Source of the DNA: Podospora bellae-mahoneyi | Lineage: Eukaryota; Ascomycota; Sordariomycetes; Sordariales; Podosporaceae | Assembly: GCF_035222275.1 (NCBI RefSeq) | Contig: NC_085886.1 | Coordinates: 3,720,001-3,784,000, forward strand | Direction of reading: 5' to 3' | DNA length: 64,000 nucleotides | Shown here: in pieces, positions 12,138 to 21,970 of the stretch | How positions within the stretch are numbered: the first letter of the stretch is position 1 | How the letters are laid out: every line of letters begins with the position of its first letter | Notes under the pieces: generated by a model | Seen by the model: the letters and a program-made list of their open reading frames with translations, nothing else | Told to the model about the DNA's origin: nothing | The model's database searches: none | Position numbers and translations under genes: made by a program

Positions 12138-13085
12138 TCATACAGCAACACTGCCCCTCATCACCAACACCGCTGTCCCTCCCAAGTGGATTTCCTTGAC
12201 CTTCCCCTCCTCAGTGACACTCGTTTCAACCACAATCTCACTTCTTCTGCCCATTTCAACACCCTGTGTAATCTCATATATTGCCCCCTTCTTTTCCGTC
12301 AAGGTCAGATACGCGCTCAACGTACACCCTGCGCTTCCCGTGGCCGGGTCCTCAAAGCCCAGCTCCACCATTCTGGTTTGAACCTTTGTCTTCGACCCCT
12401 CGTCGGTATAGACATAATAGTACCTACCTACAAAGCTCTTTTCCCACTCTCCCTTGTCCAGAAAGTTGGAGATCTTGTCAAATTGAAGGCGAGGCGAGTC
12501 TGTCACTTTGGCCAGAAGCTCCAAGGAAGGGAGGTTGACGAGAATGAAGGTCATTCCTCTGACAATGCTCACCACTGTTCCCGAGAGCTCAGCTTGCCGG
12601 ATCTGATTGTGAGGAGACAAGCCAGCTGTGATGATGTCTGATGACTCGGACTTTTCGAGGAGGCTGGAGAGAGTGGACGAGTGGACGTGCACCGCGTGGG
12701 GAATCTCAGCCTTGACGTTTTGGCTTCCTTCGACGTTGATGGGAATAGGTCCAGCCTTTGTCAACAAGGTGTTGACGTGTCCCCAGCCCAGGTGGTGAAG
12801 GACTAGGTAGGCAGTGCCAATGGTTGGGTGCCCCGCAAAAGGGAGCTCCTCTTCGATCGTGAAGATGTTGACTTCGAGTGCGGTGGCTTCCGGTTTGACA
12901 TTGGATTCGGCATGTAGAAAGACTGTTTCGGACAGGTTGAACTCGCGGGCTATGCGCTGCTTGATCTCTTGAGTCACCAACGAGCGTTGAGAAGGTGGGA
13001 CGAAGACAATCGCCAGGGGGTTTCCCTCATAGCGATTTGTTGTGAAGACATCGACAGTGACGAAGTCAAGGCTGAGGGGGGCCAT
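12138..13085 (-). CDS. PhzF-family protein (phenazine biosynthesis-like isomerase fold)
   Basis: A single exon of 315 aa starting at a true ATG. Family signatures are clear: FVTVDVFTTNRYEGNPLAIV at the N-terminus, the FNLSETVFL motif with the conserved Glu used for acid-base catalysis in PhzF, FAGHPTIGTA near residue 80, and EDPATGSAGC near residue 245. PhzF folds are pseudosymmetric diaminopimelate-epimerase-like enzymes. In fungi the substrate is mostly unknown, so phenazine synthesis should not be assumed. There is no signal peptide, so it is probably cytosolic. It is transcribed away from the J-domain-like gene, and a TATA-like tract (13157-13163) lies about 70 nt upstream. The C-terminus ends in a normal strand region without truncation. 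Confidence 0.92.
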   Translation of the reverse strand: MAPLSLDFVTVDVFTTNRYEGNPLAIVFVPPSQRSLVTQEIKQRIAREFNLSETVFLHAESNVKPEATALEVNIFTIEEELPFAGHPTIGTAYLVLHHLGWGHVNTLLTKAGPIPINVEGSQNVKAEIPHAVHVHSSTLSSLLEKSESSDIITAGLSPHNQIRQAELSGTVVSIVRGMTFILVNLPSLELLAKVTDSPRLQFDKISNFLDKGEWEKSFVGRYYYVYTDEGSKTKVQTRMVELGFEDPATGSAGCTLSAYLTLTEKKGAIYEITQGVEMGRRSEIVVETSVTEEGKVKEIHLGGTAVLVMRGSVAV

Positions 13086-13769
13086 TTTGATCTTCTGTTT
13101 TGGGATGCTACCTTGGCTGGTTTAGATGACGACTCGACTCTTGGGTGTCGAGACAGGTATATATGTCACTGTCAGGTCTCGATGTGATGAAATTGAGTCA
13201 CAGAAGCGGGGAAGTGGGGTGAGTAACCATGACGAACTCAAAGGGCGCAGTTGACACTCCCAGAGATGTTTTGCCATAGTTGCTGATTGGTAAGACATGA
13301 TATGCTCGATGTCCCTACCAACCACATCGGCGGTTGCCGCCGCTCCCATAACCATCGCCGCTGACCACGCATCTAGAAACTTCAGTGTTGCGAGCATATC
13401 CAACTGATAGTCAAACGGCATCTATTGGCGTTTTGGGTCTTCGCACACCAAGCGGCAGCTGGTCCTTGTTCATACAACTTTGAAGATCAAATGTTTACAA
13501 TGTATTGTTGTCGACAAGGACACATTGAACAACAGGGGTATCGTGAACACTATCCGTTTGTGCTGACAAAGGCTTGACAGAACCAAGGCATTGTTCAGAT
13601 GGACTCGACAAAGGAGATTGGTTTTATATAAGGAAGGTCAGGTTCACAGTCTTCCTACACATTTTCCCCCATCATCAGCGATCTTCATCATCTATCTGCA
13701 TCATCCACAACAAACAACAACCACACCGCATTACATACACTCAAGAGGCAGGCCTCTCATCTACACAAA
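13086..13769. promoter_or_regulatory. Divergent promoter region between PhzF-family and J-like genes
   Basis: These 684 nt separate two divergently transcribed genes. TATA-like tracts occur near both ends: one about 70 nt from the PhzF-family ATG, and TATATAA at 13625-13631, about 140 nt from the J-like ATG. The last 100 nt before the J-like ATG are C/A-rich, like a 5' leader. Promoter function is inferred from gene orientation. Confidence 0.5.
13625..13631 (+). promoter_or_regulatory. TATA-box-like site upstream of the J-like gene
   Basis: TATATAA is followed by a C/A-rich leader of about 140 nt before the ATG at 13770. Spacing suits a TATA box with a short leader. It has not been tested against a mapped start site. 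Confidence 0.4.
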
Positions 13770-14946
13770 ATGTATACCGCAGGTGTTATTTATGCCGTCC
13801 TCCTGATGGCTCTGCCATTGGTAGACTTTGCAATCGCCCATTCAAGTCCTTACTCAATCCTTGATGTGACCGCTTCTGCTTCTCAGGCTCAGATTGATGG
13901 TGCCTATGAGGACCTGCTACAGACCTTGCAAGATCAAAACGAAAAGGGACTGTGGTCGGGAGAAGGCGACCAGGAGCTGCTTGCCAAAAAAATTGCCGAG
14001 ATTCAGAAAGCCCACCTTACACTCACTGATTCTTTGGAGAGATGCTTTTGGCACCGCGACACTGGTGTTCGAGATTGGTATGGTCGACCCTTTCTTTGCT
14101 GGGACGAGATGGTCAAAGACAAACTCGAGGCGTTGAGGGATGCTATTGCCCAGGACGACTTCTCGAAGCTGACCTGGCGGCCTCGCTCTTCCAGATACTC
14201 TATGCTTCCGGCCGCAAAGCCAGACCAAGAGCCGGCCCAAGTTACTGACAGCTCATCCACGCAGGAGCCTCTTGTGACTACAACAGAGACGCCCGAACAC
14301 AAAACTAGCAAGGTCGATGTTGTCACGGAACCAGCTGCCAAGGTTACTCCCGAATCTATCACCACAAAGGCTGCTGACGAAGTGACCAGGGCCTGGTCAA
14401 CTATCAGCGCCGTGTTAAGTTACCCTTTCACCGTTGTCATTCCTCAGCTCGGGACCTGGTTCGCCGCTGCCAAGCCTATTGTTGTCTCTTACTCCGAGAT
14501 GGCTCTGGCTCAGGCTAAGACCTGGTTGGCTATGCTCTGGGCCTTTGTCTGGCTCGTCGCCACCACCGTCTGGTCCTACCTCACCACCTCCTTCAAGCTC
14601 GCTCGGAAATACTTCGGGCCTCTGGCACCCTCACCTTCATCGGAATCTATCCCCGCAGACGCCGCCCCCCAGCCTACCATCAGATCCAATGCCGGCTTCA
14701 ACGCCGACATTATCAGGTCTCTGGATGGTGAGCAGGAGACGGTCCTGACCAAACTCACCTCTCTCGCCCCCATCCCTGACAGCACTGCTACGGTCTTGTT
14801 GGCGAGCACTACTAACCCACTGCGTTACCAGTCTCAGTTTGGTTCGGCGACTGCCCGGAAGGTGAGCACTGTTACTACCAAACCTTCTTATTAACTTTTT
14901 TGTGGCTCAGCTGTGGGATAATGGTACTTCCAAACTGGAAGAATGA
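13770..14946 (+). CDS. Secretory-pathway protein with degenerate J domain and possible membrane segments
   Basis: The model has exon 13770-14861 and a short last exon 14911-14946, joined by a 49-nt GTGAGC...CAG intron with a TTAAC branch-like site (375 aa). Reading through instead ends at 14894 with 374 aa, and I cannot decide between them. The first 23 residues are a strong signal peptide (MYTAGVIYAVLLMALPLVDF). Residues 25-100 read like a J domain (SSPYSILDVTASASQAQIDG), but the HPD tripeptide that stimulates Hsp70 is absent. Residues about 210-280 include Trp-rich hydrophobic stretches (TWLAMLWAFVWLVATTVWSY) that could be a membrane segment. The C-terminal 80 residues are Ser/Thr/Pro-rich. 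It may be an ER membrane protein; the function is unknown. Confidence 0.75.
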
Positions 14947-15078
14947 TTGGGTCGGTAATCAGGTAAGTAAAGTAATTTTTCCTACTCTCTAATAGAAACA
15001 TATCTCAACCCCCTTGCAAAAATTCCCCTCACCCGAGAAATTTCTCTCTCCCGTCTGTCCGTGAGTGCGAAAATGTGA

Positions 15079-16576
15079 TCAGACATAGATATAGCACATC
15101 TCCCCTCCCAACCCACCCAGCTGATCGTTCATCTCCTCCAACCTCACCCCCGGCGCCGTCCACCCCAGGTCGATGACCGAGTCGAGCGCATTCTTCGGCT
15201 GGGTGGTCTGTCGTCTCCCATGGTTGTGGCCACCAGGCATGGCCTGCCCGGGCACGGCGTTGATTCTGTTTTCGGGGTCGTTCATCTGCCAGATCCACCA
15301 GATGCGGTCCAGCGCGCCGTGGTGGAAGTAGAAGAGGGGGTCGCCTGGTGAGCAGTAAAAGTCCTTCAGCATATGTTAGCGCCGAAATAAAAAGGTGGCG
15401 AAGGTTAGGAGAACATACACCCCCGGGATCACCGCCAATCAGGTAATGTCCCGCGTTGTGAAGACCCCATGGATTGGGGTCACCCTTGAGCTGGGGTTGG
15501 CCGAGGTACCTGTTGTAGAAGCTGTCGACGTCGTTGTGCTGAGTGATCAAGTGGTAGGTGTAGTTTGCTTTTGCGCCGGCGACGCTGAACCGGTTGACAT
15601 CACGACGGAGACAGCGGGGGTTGGAGCCGAGGCCGTCGCGCTGGGGGTTGGGGGGAATGTCCCGGACGACGGAGCCCTTGGGGCCGAGGGAGACTACCAT
15701 GCTTCGTTACTGTCAGCGGTATATCCAAATAGGGTTAGCTAGAAGGGAAACATACTCCTTGAAGGGTCCAGTAGTCACACAGCCACCGCCTTGATCAGCA
15801 GGAATGCGATCGTATGGACGGGGAAACGGTTGAGGGATGCCGTTGTAGGGCGCGAGCTCGCCGTTGCCGGACATGCTGGCTGGTGACCCGTCAAAGAGGA
15901 GAGAGTTCAGGGGGTCGGCGACGTAGCGGTCGTAGTTCATGTACTTTCCTCATGTCAGCAACTGGTCATCAGGGCTAGGTAGTAGGACTAATGCACACCG
16001 GCTGGTATCCTGTATACCCACACTCCTCTCTCAAGGCCTTCTCGTACACGAAGATGAAGTACCGATGGGCAGCAAAGAGATTCGTTGGGCCGTGAAGCTC
16101 TCCCGCCTGCGTCATGTGTGTGGCAACAAAGTCGTCGAAGCGGCTGAGTGAGCCAGGGACCTTGTCTTTGGGTGCCCGGGGAGACTTCTTCTGGAGGCAG
16201 AGGACGGCCCGGACGTATTCTTGACGGGCTTCGACCGTCATATCGCTCCTGCGACGCTGGTTAGCTAACAGCTTGCTTGACAGGCGGTCAGGAGGCAGAA
16301 AACATACCACTCTTGTCTGACGGCGGCATTCTCGAGCGTGCAGTTTGTGGCTTTGCCCGCTTTGTGCTGCTTGTCCAGCCAGGCTTGGACCTTGGGCATG
16401 GTCTCATCCTGGAGTTTGTCGACTACGTCGAGGGGAAAGGCAGGATTGCGCTTCCTATTGAGAGAGTGTGTTAGGCTCGACACATGAAGTCGAAGAGGTG
16501 GTGCTTACGTCTTGTATTCCCACCCCCACGCCCCCACGAGCAGTGACAATTGCACAACACCCTGAATACCTTTCAT
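15079..16576 (-). CDS. Secreted tyrosinase (type-3 copper enzyme)
   Basis: Six exons on the minus strand (16576-16509, 16454-16308, 16248-15999, 15943-15756, 15701-15419, 15363-15079) give 406 aa. The start MKGIQGVVQLSLLVGAWG is a signal-peptide-like stretch. The CuA site is seen as FVATHM, ELHGPTN and AAHRYFIFVYEKAL (three His). The CuB site is seen as LHNAGHYLIGGDPGG and DPLFYFHHGALDRIWW. The context matches fungal tyrosinase-like proteins of about 400 aa that oxidise phenols to quinones. There are several N-glycosylation sequons (for example NCT, NYT). No long C-terminal propeptide is present, unlike mushroom tyrosinases. All introns are GT-AG and 54-59 nt long. There is no melanin cluster nearby, so the natural substrate is open. 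Confidence 0.93.
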
Positions 16577-17587
16577 GTCGATGTTGCTTTGGTCAACAAT
16601 TCTGAGAGGTATGGCTCGTGGTTGTCTCAACAAGGAAACAAAAGGTAAAAGCAGAGCAGTTCAGCTTTTATTTCCCTTATTTCATGTCCATGTGTACCTC
16701 CACCGTCTTGACCCTCTATTGCCTTCCTTCCATCTCACCCTCCGAATCCCCAATATCGACCCTGCCGAGGAGAGTTGCCGGACGCCGGCGTCGTCATGTC
16801 CAATATCGGCCGGATCCTATGACTTGCGCGCCTAGTTGATTACTATGCCCTCCGATAGAGAGCCAAGAGGTTGGATAGCAGGCCATCTATCTGCCGCCAA
16901 CTAGAAGAGGAATGATTATCTGGAATTCTTCTCACATGTGCGAACGTGCATGTCTTGGGCTACTTCTCACGTCTCATCTTTTCTTGCTCGCACTCATCCA
17001 CGCCCCTAATTTCTAACACACCAATGACAGTCATCTGCTGAGGATACCATCTATTTTGTGCCCAAAATCCAATGTATAAATCTCGAGAAATGTAACTTGC
17101 TTCTGAAAACATGCTCCGTGCAGGATCTTGTAATACAATGATAGCAGGCGTGTACCTATCATCTTGAACAAAACACAATGATTGGATTACTGGGTAAATA
17201 CCTGGGTGGATGGGCAAAGGTCGATCTGGACGAGTTGAAACTGGGCCTAATTGAGCCGGGTGTCAGAAAGAGGGCAAAATAAATAGAGGTGAGCTGTATA
17301 ACGCGCTTATGGTAAAGGAGGTACACGCCCACACACCCACCCCGCGTTTGGTGGTATCCAGATCGCGGCAGATGTCTTCTCCTGCTCGGTTCCCGAGGAG
17401 GCTCGCATCCAGCGTGCCGTCTCGGTTTTTTCGGATGACGGAGGTAGGTCGAAGGTATTGTTCTGTCTTTGCCATCGGCATAAAGACAGGACAACCATCC
17501 AACCCCAACCCTGGTGTAACGAGTCATGGCACCAAAAAAGTATTTCCCCTCACCAAGGGTGAGGAGGAAAACAGCAAAAGATTTGAG
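16577..17587. other. Tyrosinase upstream region
   Basis: About 1 kb between the tyrosinase start and the tRNA-Tyr gene. Several stretches are AT-rich, and no open frame has recognisable protein features. I see no further gene. Confidence 0.5.
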
Positions 17588-17675
17588 TCCCCTCGACCGG
17601 AATCGAGCCGGTGACCTTTCGGTATCAATAAATTCCTTTACAGCCGAACGTGATAGCCAACTACACCACAAGGGG
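17588..17675 (-). tRNA. tRNA-Tyr (anticodon GTA) with a 14-nt intron
   Basis: On the minus strand an acceptor stem CCCCTTG pairs with CGAGGGG, giving the C1-G72 pair typical of eukaryotic cytosolic tRNA-Tyr, with discriminator A at 17588. The anticodon stem TTCGG/CCGAA encloses CTGTAAA, so the anticodon is GTA (17641-17639). An intron of 14 nt (17637-17624) follows position 37, as in other eukaryotic tRNA-Tyr genes. An A box (TGTAGTTGG) and a B box (GGCTCGATTCC) are present; the B box has C where T is usual at position 54. A T-rich run downstream on the minus strand (near 17573-17576) could end Pol III transcription. Confidence 0.9.
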
Positions 17676-19043
17676 TTTTATTGTTGCATTTTCAAGTCGG
17701 ACATAGCAACCCTAAGTTAGCAACTTTTCTTTGACATCAAATGTCAGTAAATTGGATTTCGCGAGTCCTGAACATTTGAAAGGCCATCATGGCCCCAATA
17801 GTAAGAGATTTTGACAATCTTCGAAAAGCATACTGCTGATTGTCTGTTCAAAGCGTGCCACTGCACTTGCAGGTTGAAATACTCGGACAATTTCCATCAC
17901 GAAAACTAAGCTGCCCTGCTGTCGATATTGACCTATACTAGTAAGTTGTTACTCCAACGTTTTCCCCATTGTTGCCAGACGGAAAAACGTGGACTGTAAA
18001 GAGAGTGACGTAGAGTGTTCTGTATGCTCGGGCAAAACACAAAGCTTTGTGGCACTGCAACGTTTCAACACCACGCGGTGGTTGAGCCGTTGTTTGAAAC
18101 TCTGGACGCTCCAGGCACTCAGACACTGTTGAGAAGAAGTCTCCGAAGGAAGAAGCCATCTCCAACGCAAGGAACCCTGAGGCTGCGCAGTGATGGTGGA
18201 TCAGTGTGCTGCATCCAAAAAGGGGCAATGACGAAAGTTAGTTGGCAGACAGCTGCAGGCCATCTGGCAGACAGATTCCATCGGAGCCAAAGGCAACGCT
18301 CGAGCCCTTTCTTGTGCCTGGCTCTTGGCCTAGAACTTTTTTGGTGAACAAGCTCTCGCTGGGCATGTCCACCAGGTACGTACCGATTGCGGATGGTCGC
18401 AATCTCGACTAACATTTTCTCTTGTGAACGAATGCCATCATCTCCTTTTTTTTTTGTGCTAACGACGGACGGTGAGAGTAGAAGAAGAAGAGCAACAAGA
18501 ATACAAGAGATAGACATCGTCCAAGTGTGTCTCCTTGGATCATCGCTACCCAACAACCGACAGACGAGGAGCACGCAAAAAGACCACACAAGGCCACAGC
18601 TGCAAAGTCCCACCACACCCAGGGTCGCCCCCCGTGTCCAATCCGATCCGATTCAATTCCCCAGTTTTCACCTCCTGACGCGTAAAACGAAAGCCGACCT
18701 TTCCCTGCGACCACACACTCACTACCACTACCACAACACAACCACATCCTCAAACCGCCTCGTCAGACAAAGGGAATTCATTCTTTCCCTGCCGCTCGCT
18801 CTCTCCTGCCACGACGAACGAACTGATATTTGAACATTACGGATATGGTGGACGACGCTTGAATTGTTTTGTTGATCCAAAGAAACCCTTTTTTAATTGT
18901 CGGTCGTCTGGGCCTCTGAGCACACCCTTGGGCGGACGGCGCATAATCGATTCCATTCGCACTTCTATATCCTCGCATCAACCGACTTTTAAACCACTTC
19001 CGTCGCTGGCTGGCTGGCTTCCCGCCCCAGAAAATCCGTCACG
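17676..19043. other. Upstream region and leader of the mannosyltransferase gene
   Basis: This 1.4-kb gap contains the 5' flank of the tRNA gene and the promoter and leader of the next gene. The part from about 18560 is C/A-rich, like a 5' leader. Open frames here lack protein-like features. No further gene seen. Confidence 0.5.
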
Positions 19044-20781
19044 ATGGATCTCCTCCGACGAGCTGGCAAGTTCGTCCCCGCCGGAGCCCGTCTGGCACTC
19101 CCCGTCACAGATGAAAAGGACAAGAGCAAACGAAAAACATGGGCTACCCGCCTGGCCTACCTCAAAAGGCCAATGAGGTTACGGGGCAACTCGACCGTAT
19201 CGGTGCCCCTCGGCGTCGTCGTTCTCTTCCCCGTCATCGTCGTCATCCTCATCCTTGTGCTCTTCGTCAGACACCCCAGCAATCCCGGGAGAATATTAAT
19301 ACCTGCTGGCGCCCCACCAGCAATAAGGTGAGCTTCGTCCCGTACTCCAGGGCCCTTCTCTCGGAGCGTTTGCTGATTGTGTCGTCTCTACAGAAAAATC
19401 AGTGAAAAGCACGACAAGGTGTTCGTTACCGGATGCCTCGAGCCAGATACCAGCAAACCCCGCGCCAATGCCGCCTTTGTCGTGCTCGCGAGAAACAAGG
19501 AGCTGGATGGTGTTATCCAGTCCATGAAGTCGATCGAGCGCCACTTCAACCGGTGGTACAACTACCCCTACGTCTTCCTCAACGATGGCGACTTCAACCA
19601 GACCTTTATGGACACGGTCAAGAACTACACCAAGGCCAACGTCGAGTTTGGCAAGGTTGGTCCGGACATGTGGGGGTACCCTGACTGGATTGACCCCAAG
19701 GTCGCCAAGGAGGGCATCAACAAGCAGGGAGACAACGCCATTATGTACGGCGGCATGGAGAGCTACCACTTTATGTGCCGCTTCTACTCTGGGTAGGTTA
19801 CCCCACCACTCTGTTGCTCGAGCTGCACAGTATACTGACCAGATGCAGATTCTTCTACAAGCACGAGCTCCTTGCCAAGTACGAGTGGTACTGGCGCCTG
19901 GAGCCAGAGATCAGCTATTTCTGCGATATCACTTAGTATGTCTTCTCTTGGTTCTCTGTCGGCATTCAGACTGCTAACCGGTTTCAGTGACCCCTTTCTT
20001 GCCATGATTGAGCACAACAAGACCTATGGCTTTACCATTGCTGTCAAGGAGCTTCGCGAAACTGTCCCCAACATCTTCCGTTATGCCTCCGCCTACAAGC
20101 GCCTCAACAACCTGACTTCCCAGGGTCTTTGGGAGATGTTCGTCGAGCCCCAGCCCGACAAGAAGCCCGAGCCCCCTGCGCCCCAGCTTCCCGACGAGAT
20201 TCTGCGCAGCAAGCAGCCCGAGATTGACCCGGAAGGAATGGAGGGCGAAAAGTACAACATGTGCCATTTCTGGTCCAACTTTGAGATTGCCCGTCTCGAT
20301 TTCTTCCGGAGTAAGGCGTATGAGGATTTCTTCCAGATGATGGACCGCAGTGGCGGTTTCTGGATGGAGCGGGTATGTTCTTTTCTTTTGCCTTTGCCCC
20401 CCTTTTTGGTTATCCAGTCGTACTGACCTTGCTACACAGTGGGGTGATGCGCCCATCCACTCCCTTGCCGCCGGTGCTCTCCTCGCCCCTCGCGATATCC
20501 ATTACTTCCGCGACTTTGGCTACCGCCACACCACGATTCAGCACTGCCCCGCCAACGCCCCCGCGCGCCAGCTGCCTCGTCAGCCCTGGCTTGAGGAGAC
20601 CACCACCGATGAGCGCAAGCGTGTTGAGGAGGACAAGTACTGGGAGGAGTGGGACACACCCAAGGAGAACGGTGTGGGCTGCCGCTGCCGCTGCGACACG
20701 GACATTGTGGACGTCGAAGGCAAGGAGGGCAGCTGCTTGGCCGAGTGGGTTGATGTTGCCGGTGGATGGGCGAGTCCTTGA
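19044..20781 (+). CDS. Alpha-1,2-mannosyltransferase, KTR/MNT1 family (GT15)
   Basis: Five exons (19044-19327, 19394-19792, 19849-19935, 19988-20372, 20440-20781) give 498 aa. It is a type II membrane protein: a short basic cytosolic tail, then a membrane anchor near residues 53-75 (VPLGVVVLFPVIVVILILVL), then a lumenal GT15 domain. Family motifs are ANAAFVVLARNKELDGVI, NYPYVFLNDGDFNQTF, YEWYWRLEPEISYFCDI, YNMCHFWSNFEIA and WGDAPIHSLAAGALL. These enzymes add alpha-1,2-mannose from GDP-mannose to O- and N-glycans and glycolipids in the Golgi, with manganese. The C-terminus continues past the core with a Cys-rich tail (GCRCRCDTD). All introns are short and in frame. Which yeast KTR member it corresponds to cannot be settled by eye. 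Confidence 0.95.
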
Positions 20782-21970
20782 TCGAAGACGTAATGAAGCT
20801 GCAACTCTTGTCGAGTATAGCAAACCCAGCTGACGAGCAGTGTACAACTTTTTACCCATAATGATACCAAACGGGTCTTGTTGAACCTGCTTTGTTTCGC
20901 AAAAAGAGGGATGGACGGACGGATAGGACATGGCATATTAGGAATGAGGCCATGACCGTAAATAGATGGCGGCAAAACTCTGGTAGCTTAGCTTTGCTAC
21001 CTTGGAATTATTGCCCTTGCCCCTTTTTCCCTTATGGAGCTTTCTTGTTTACACACTACACTACACACACAAACACACACACATTGTTGTCACATAGCAA
21101 AACTCACCACAATCTCAACTGGGACCGGCACTTTGCATTGGGGATGGTCGGGGCGGGCGCGCTTTGATAAAGTCAAGTTACAATGCTGGTTATTTTATTC
21201 TGTTGTATACCTGTTTTCTTGCGTGTTGCTTGATCTTGTTTATGGATTTTTGGACGAGGATGTCTTGATATGTAACATGATGGCCACGAGCAACAGTGGT
21301 AAACCATTCACCTTTCAGATACATCTCCGCGTTAGTGAGGAAGAAATATATGCATACAGCAAAGGGGCGAGATCAGTGTTCAGTCATCTCATTTACATCA
21401 ACACGGAACAAAACAACACAGCCAAACTCAACAACTCTCCATTTTTTCTCTACGAAACCCCCGGGGAGAGTATCAGACTAAGAAACAAAGAGGTGATTAA
21501 GACATTACAAAACATATACCGACAAAAACCTCAGGATCACCACCACCACGACAAGATCCCTAAAAGAACCCCTTCTTAAATAAAAAAGCCCTCTCAATTC
21601 CCAGTCATCTCGTCCCTTGATCACCACCCTTTTCTTCTATAACCCGACGCCATTCATTATTGCCTCTCCCCAGAAAAAATCTATCCCTCTATCCCTTCTT
21701 CCCGAGACCCGTAGGAAGAAAAAGCAAACGCCCAGAATAAACCCCTCCATAAAAGAAAAAAACGCCAACCGTTTCCACGCCCCACGCCATGCTCTGATTT
21801 GGTATCTTTTTCCCAACCATTCCAGACTTTTACAGCGAGACAAGAGAAAGAAAAAAACGCCGAAAACTAATAGAAAAAGCCCCCGCCCAGAGAGAGAGAG
21901 AGAGAGAGAGGGATAGAGAGAGAAGAACCGAAAAGCAGCAGCGAGAGAAGAGTGCAAACTGGAAAAAGAC
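20782..21970. other. Convergent 3' flanks with simple repeats
   Basis: This lies between the stops of the mannosyltransferase (+) and dehydratase (-) genes. It has a CA-rich tract (21056-21083) and a GA tract (21889-21911), and is A-rich through most of its right half. No coding exon is supported. Confidence 0.55.
21889..21911. repeat. (GA)n microsatellite
   Basis: About eleven AG units in a purine-rich stretch just downstream of the dehydratase stop codon. Confidence 0.85.
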
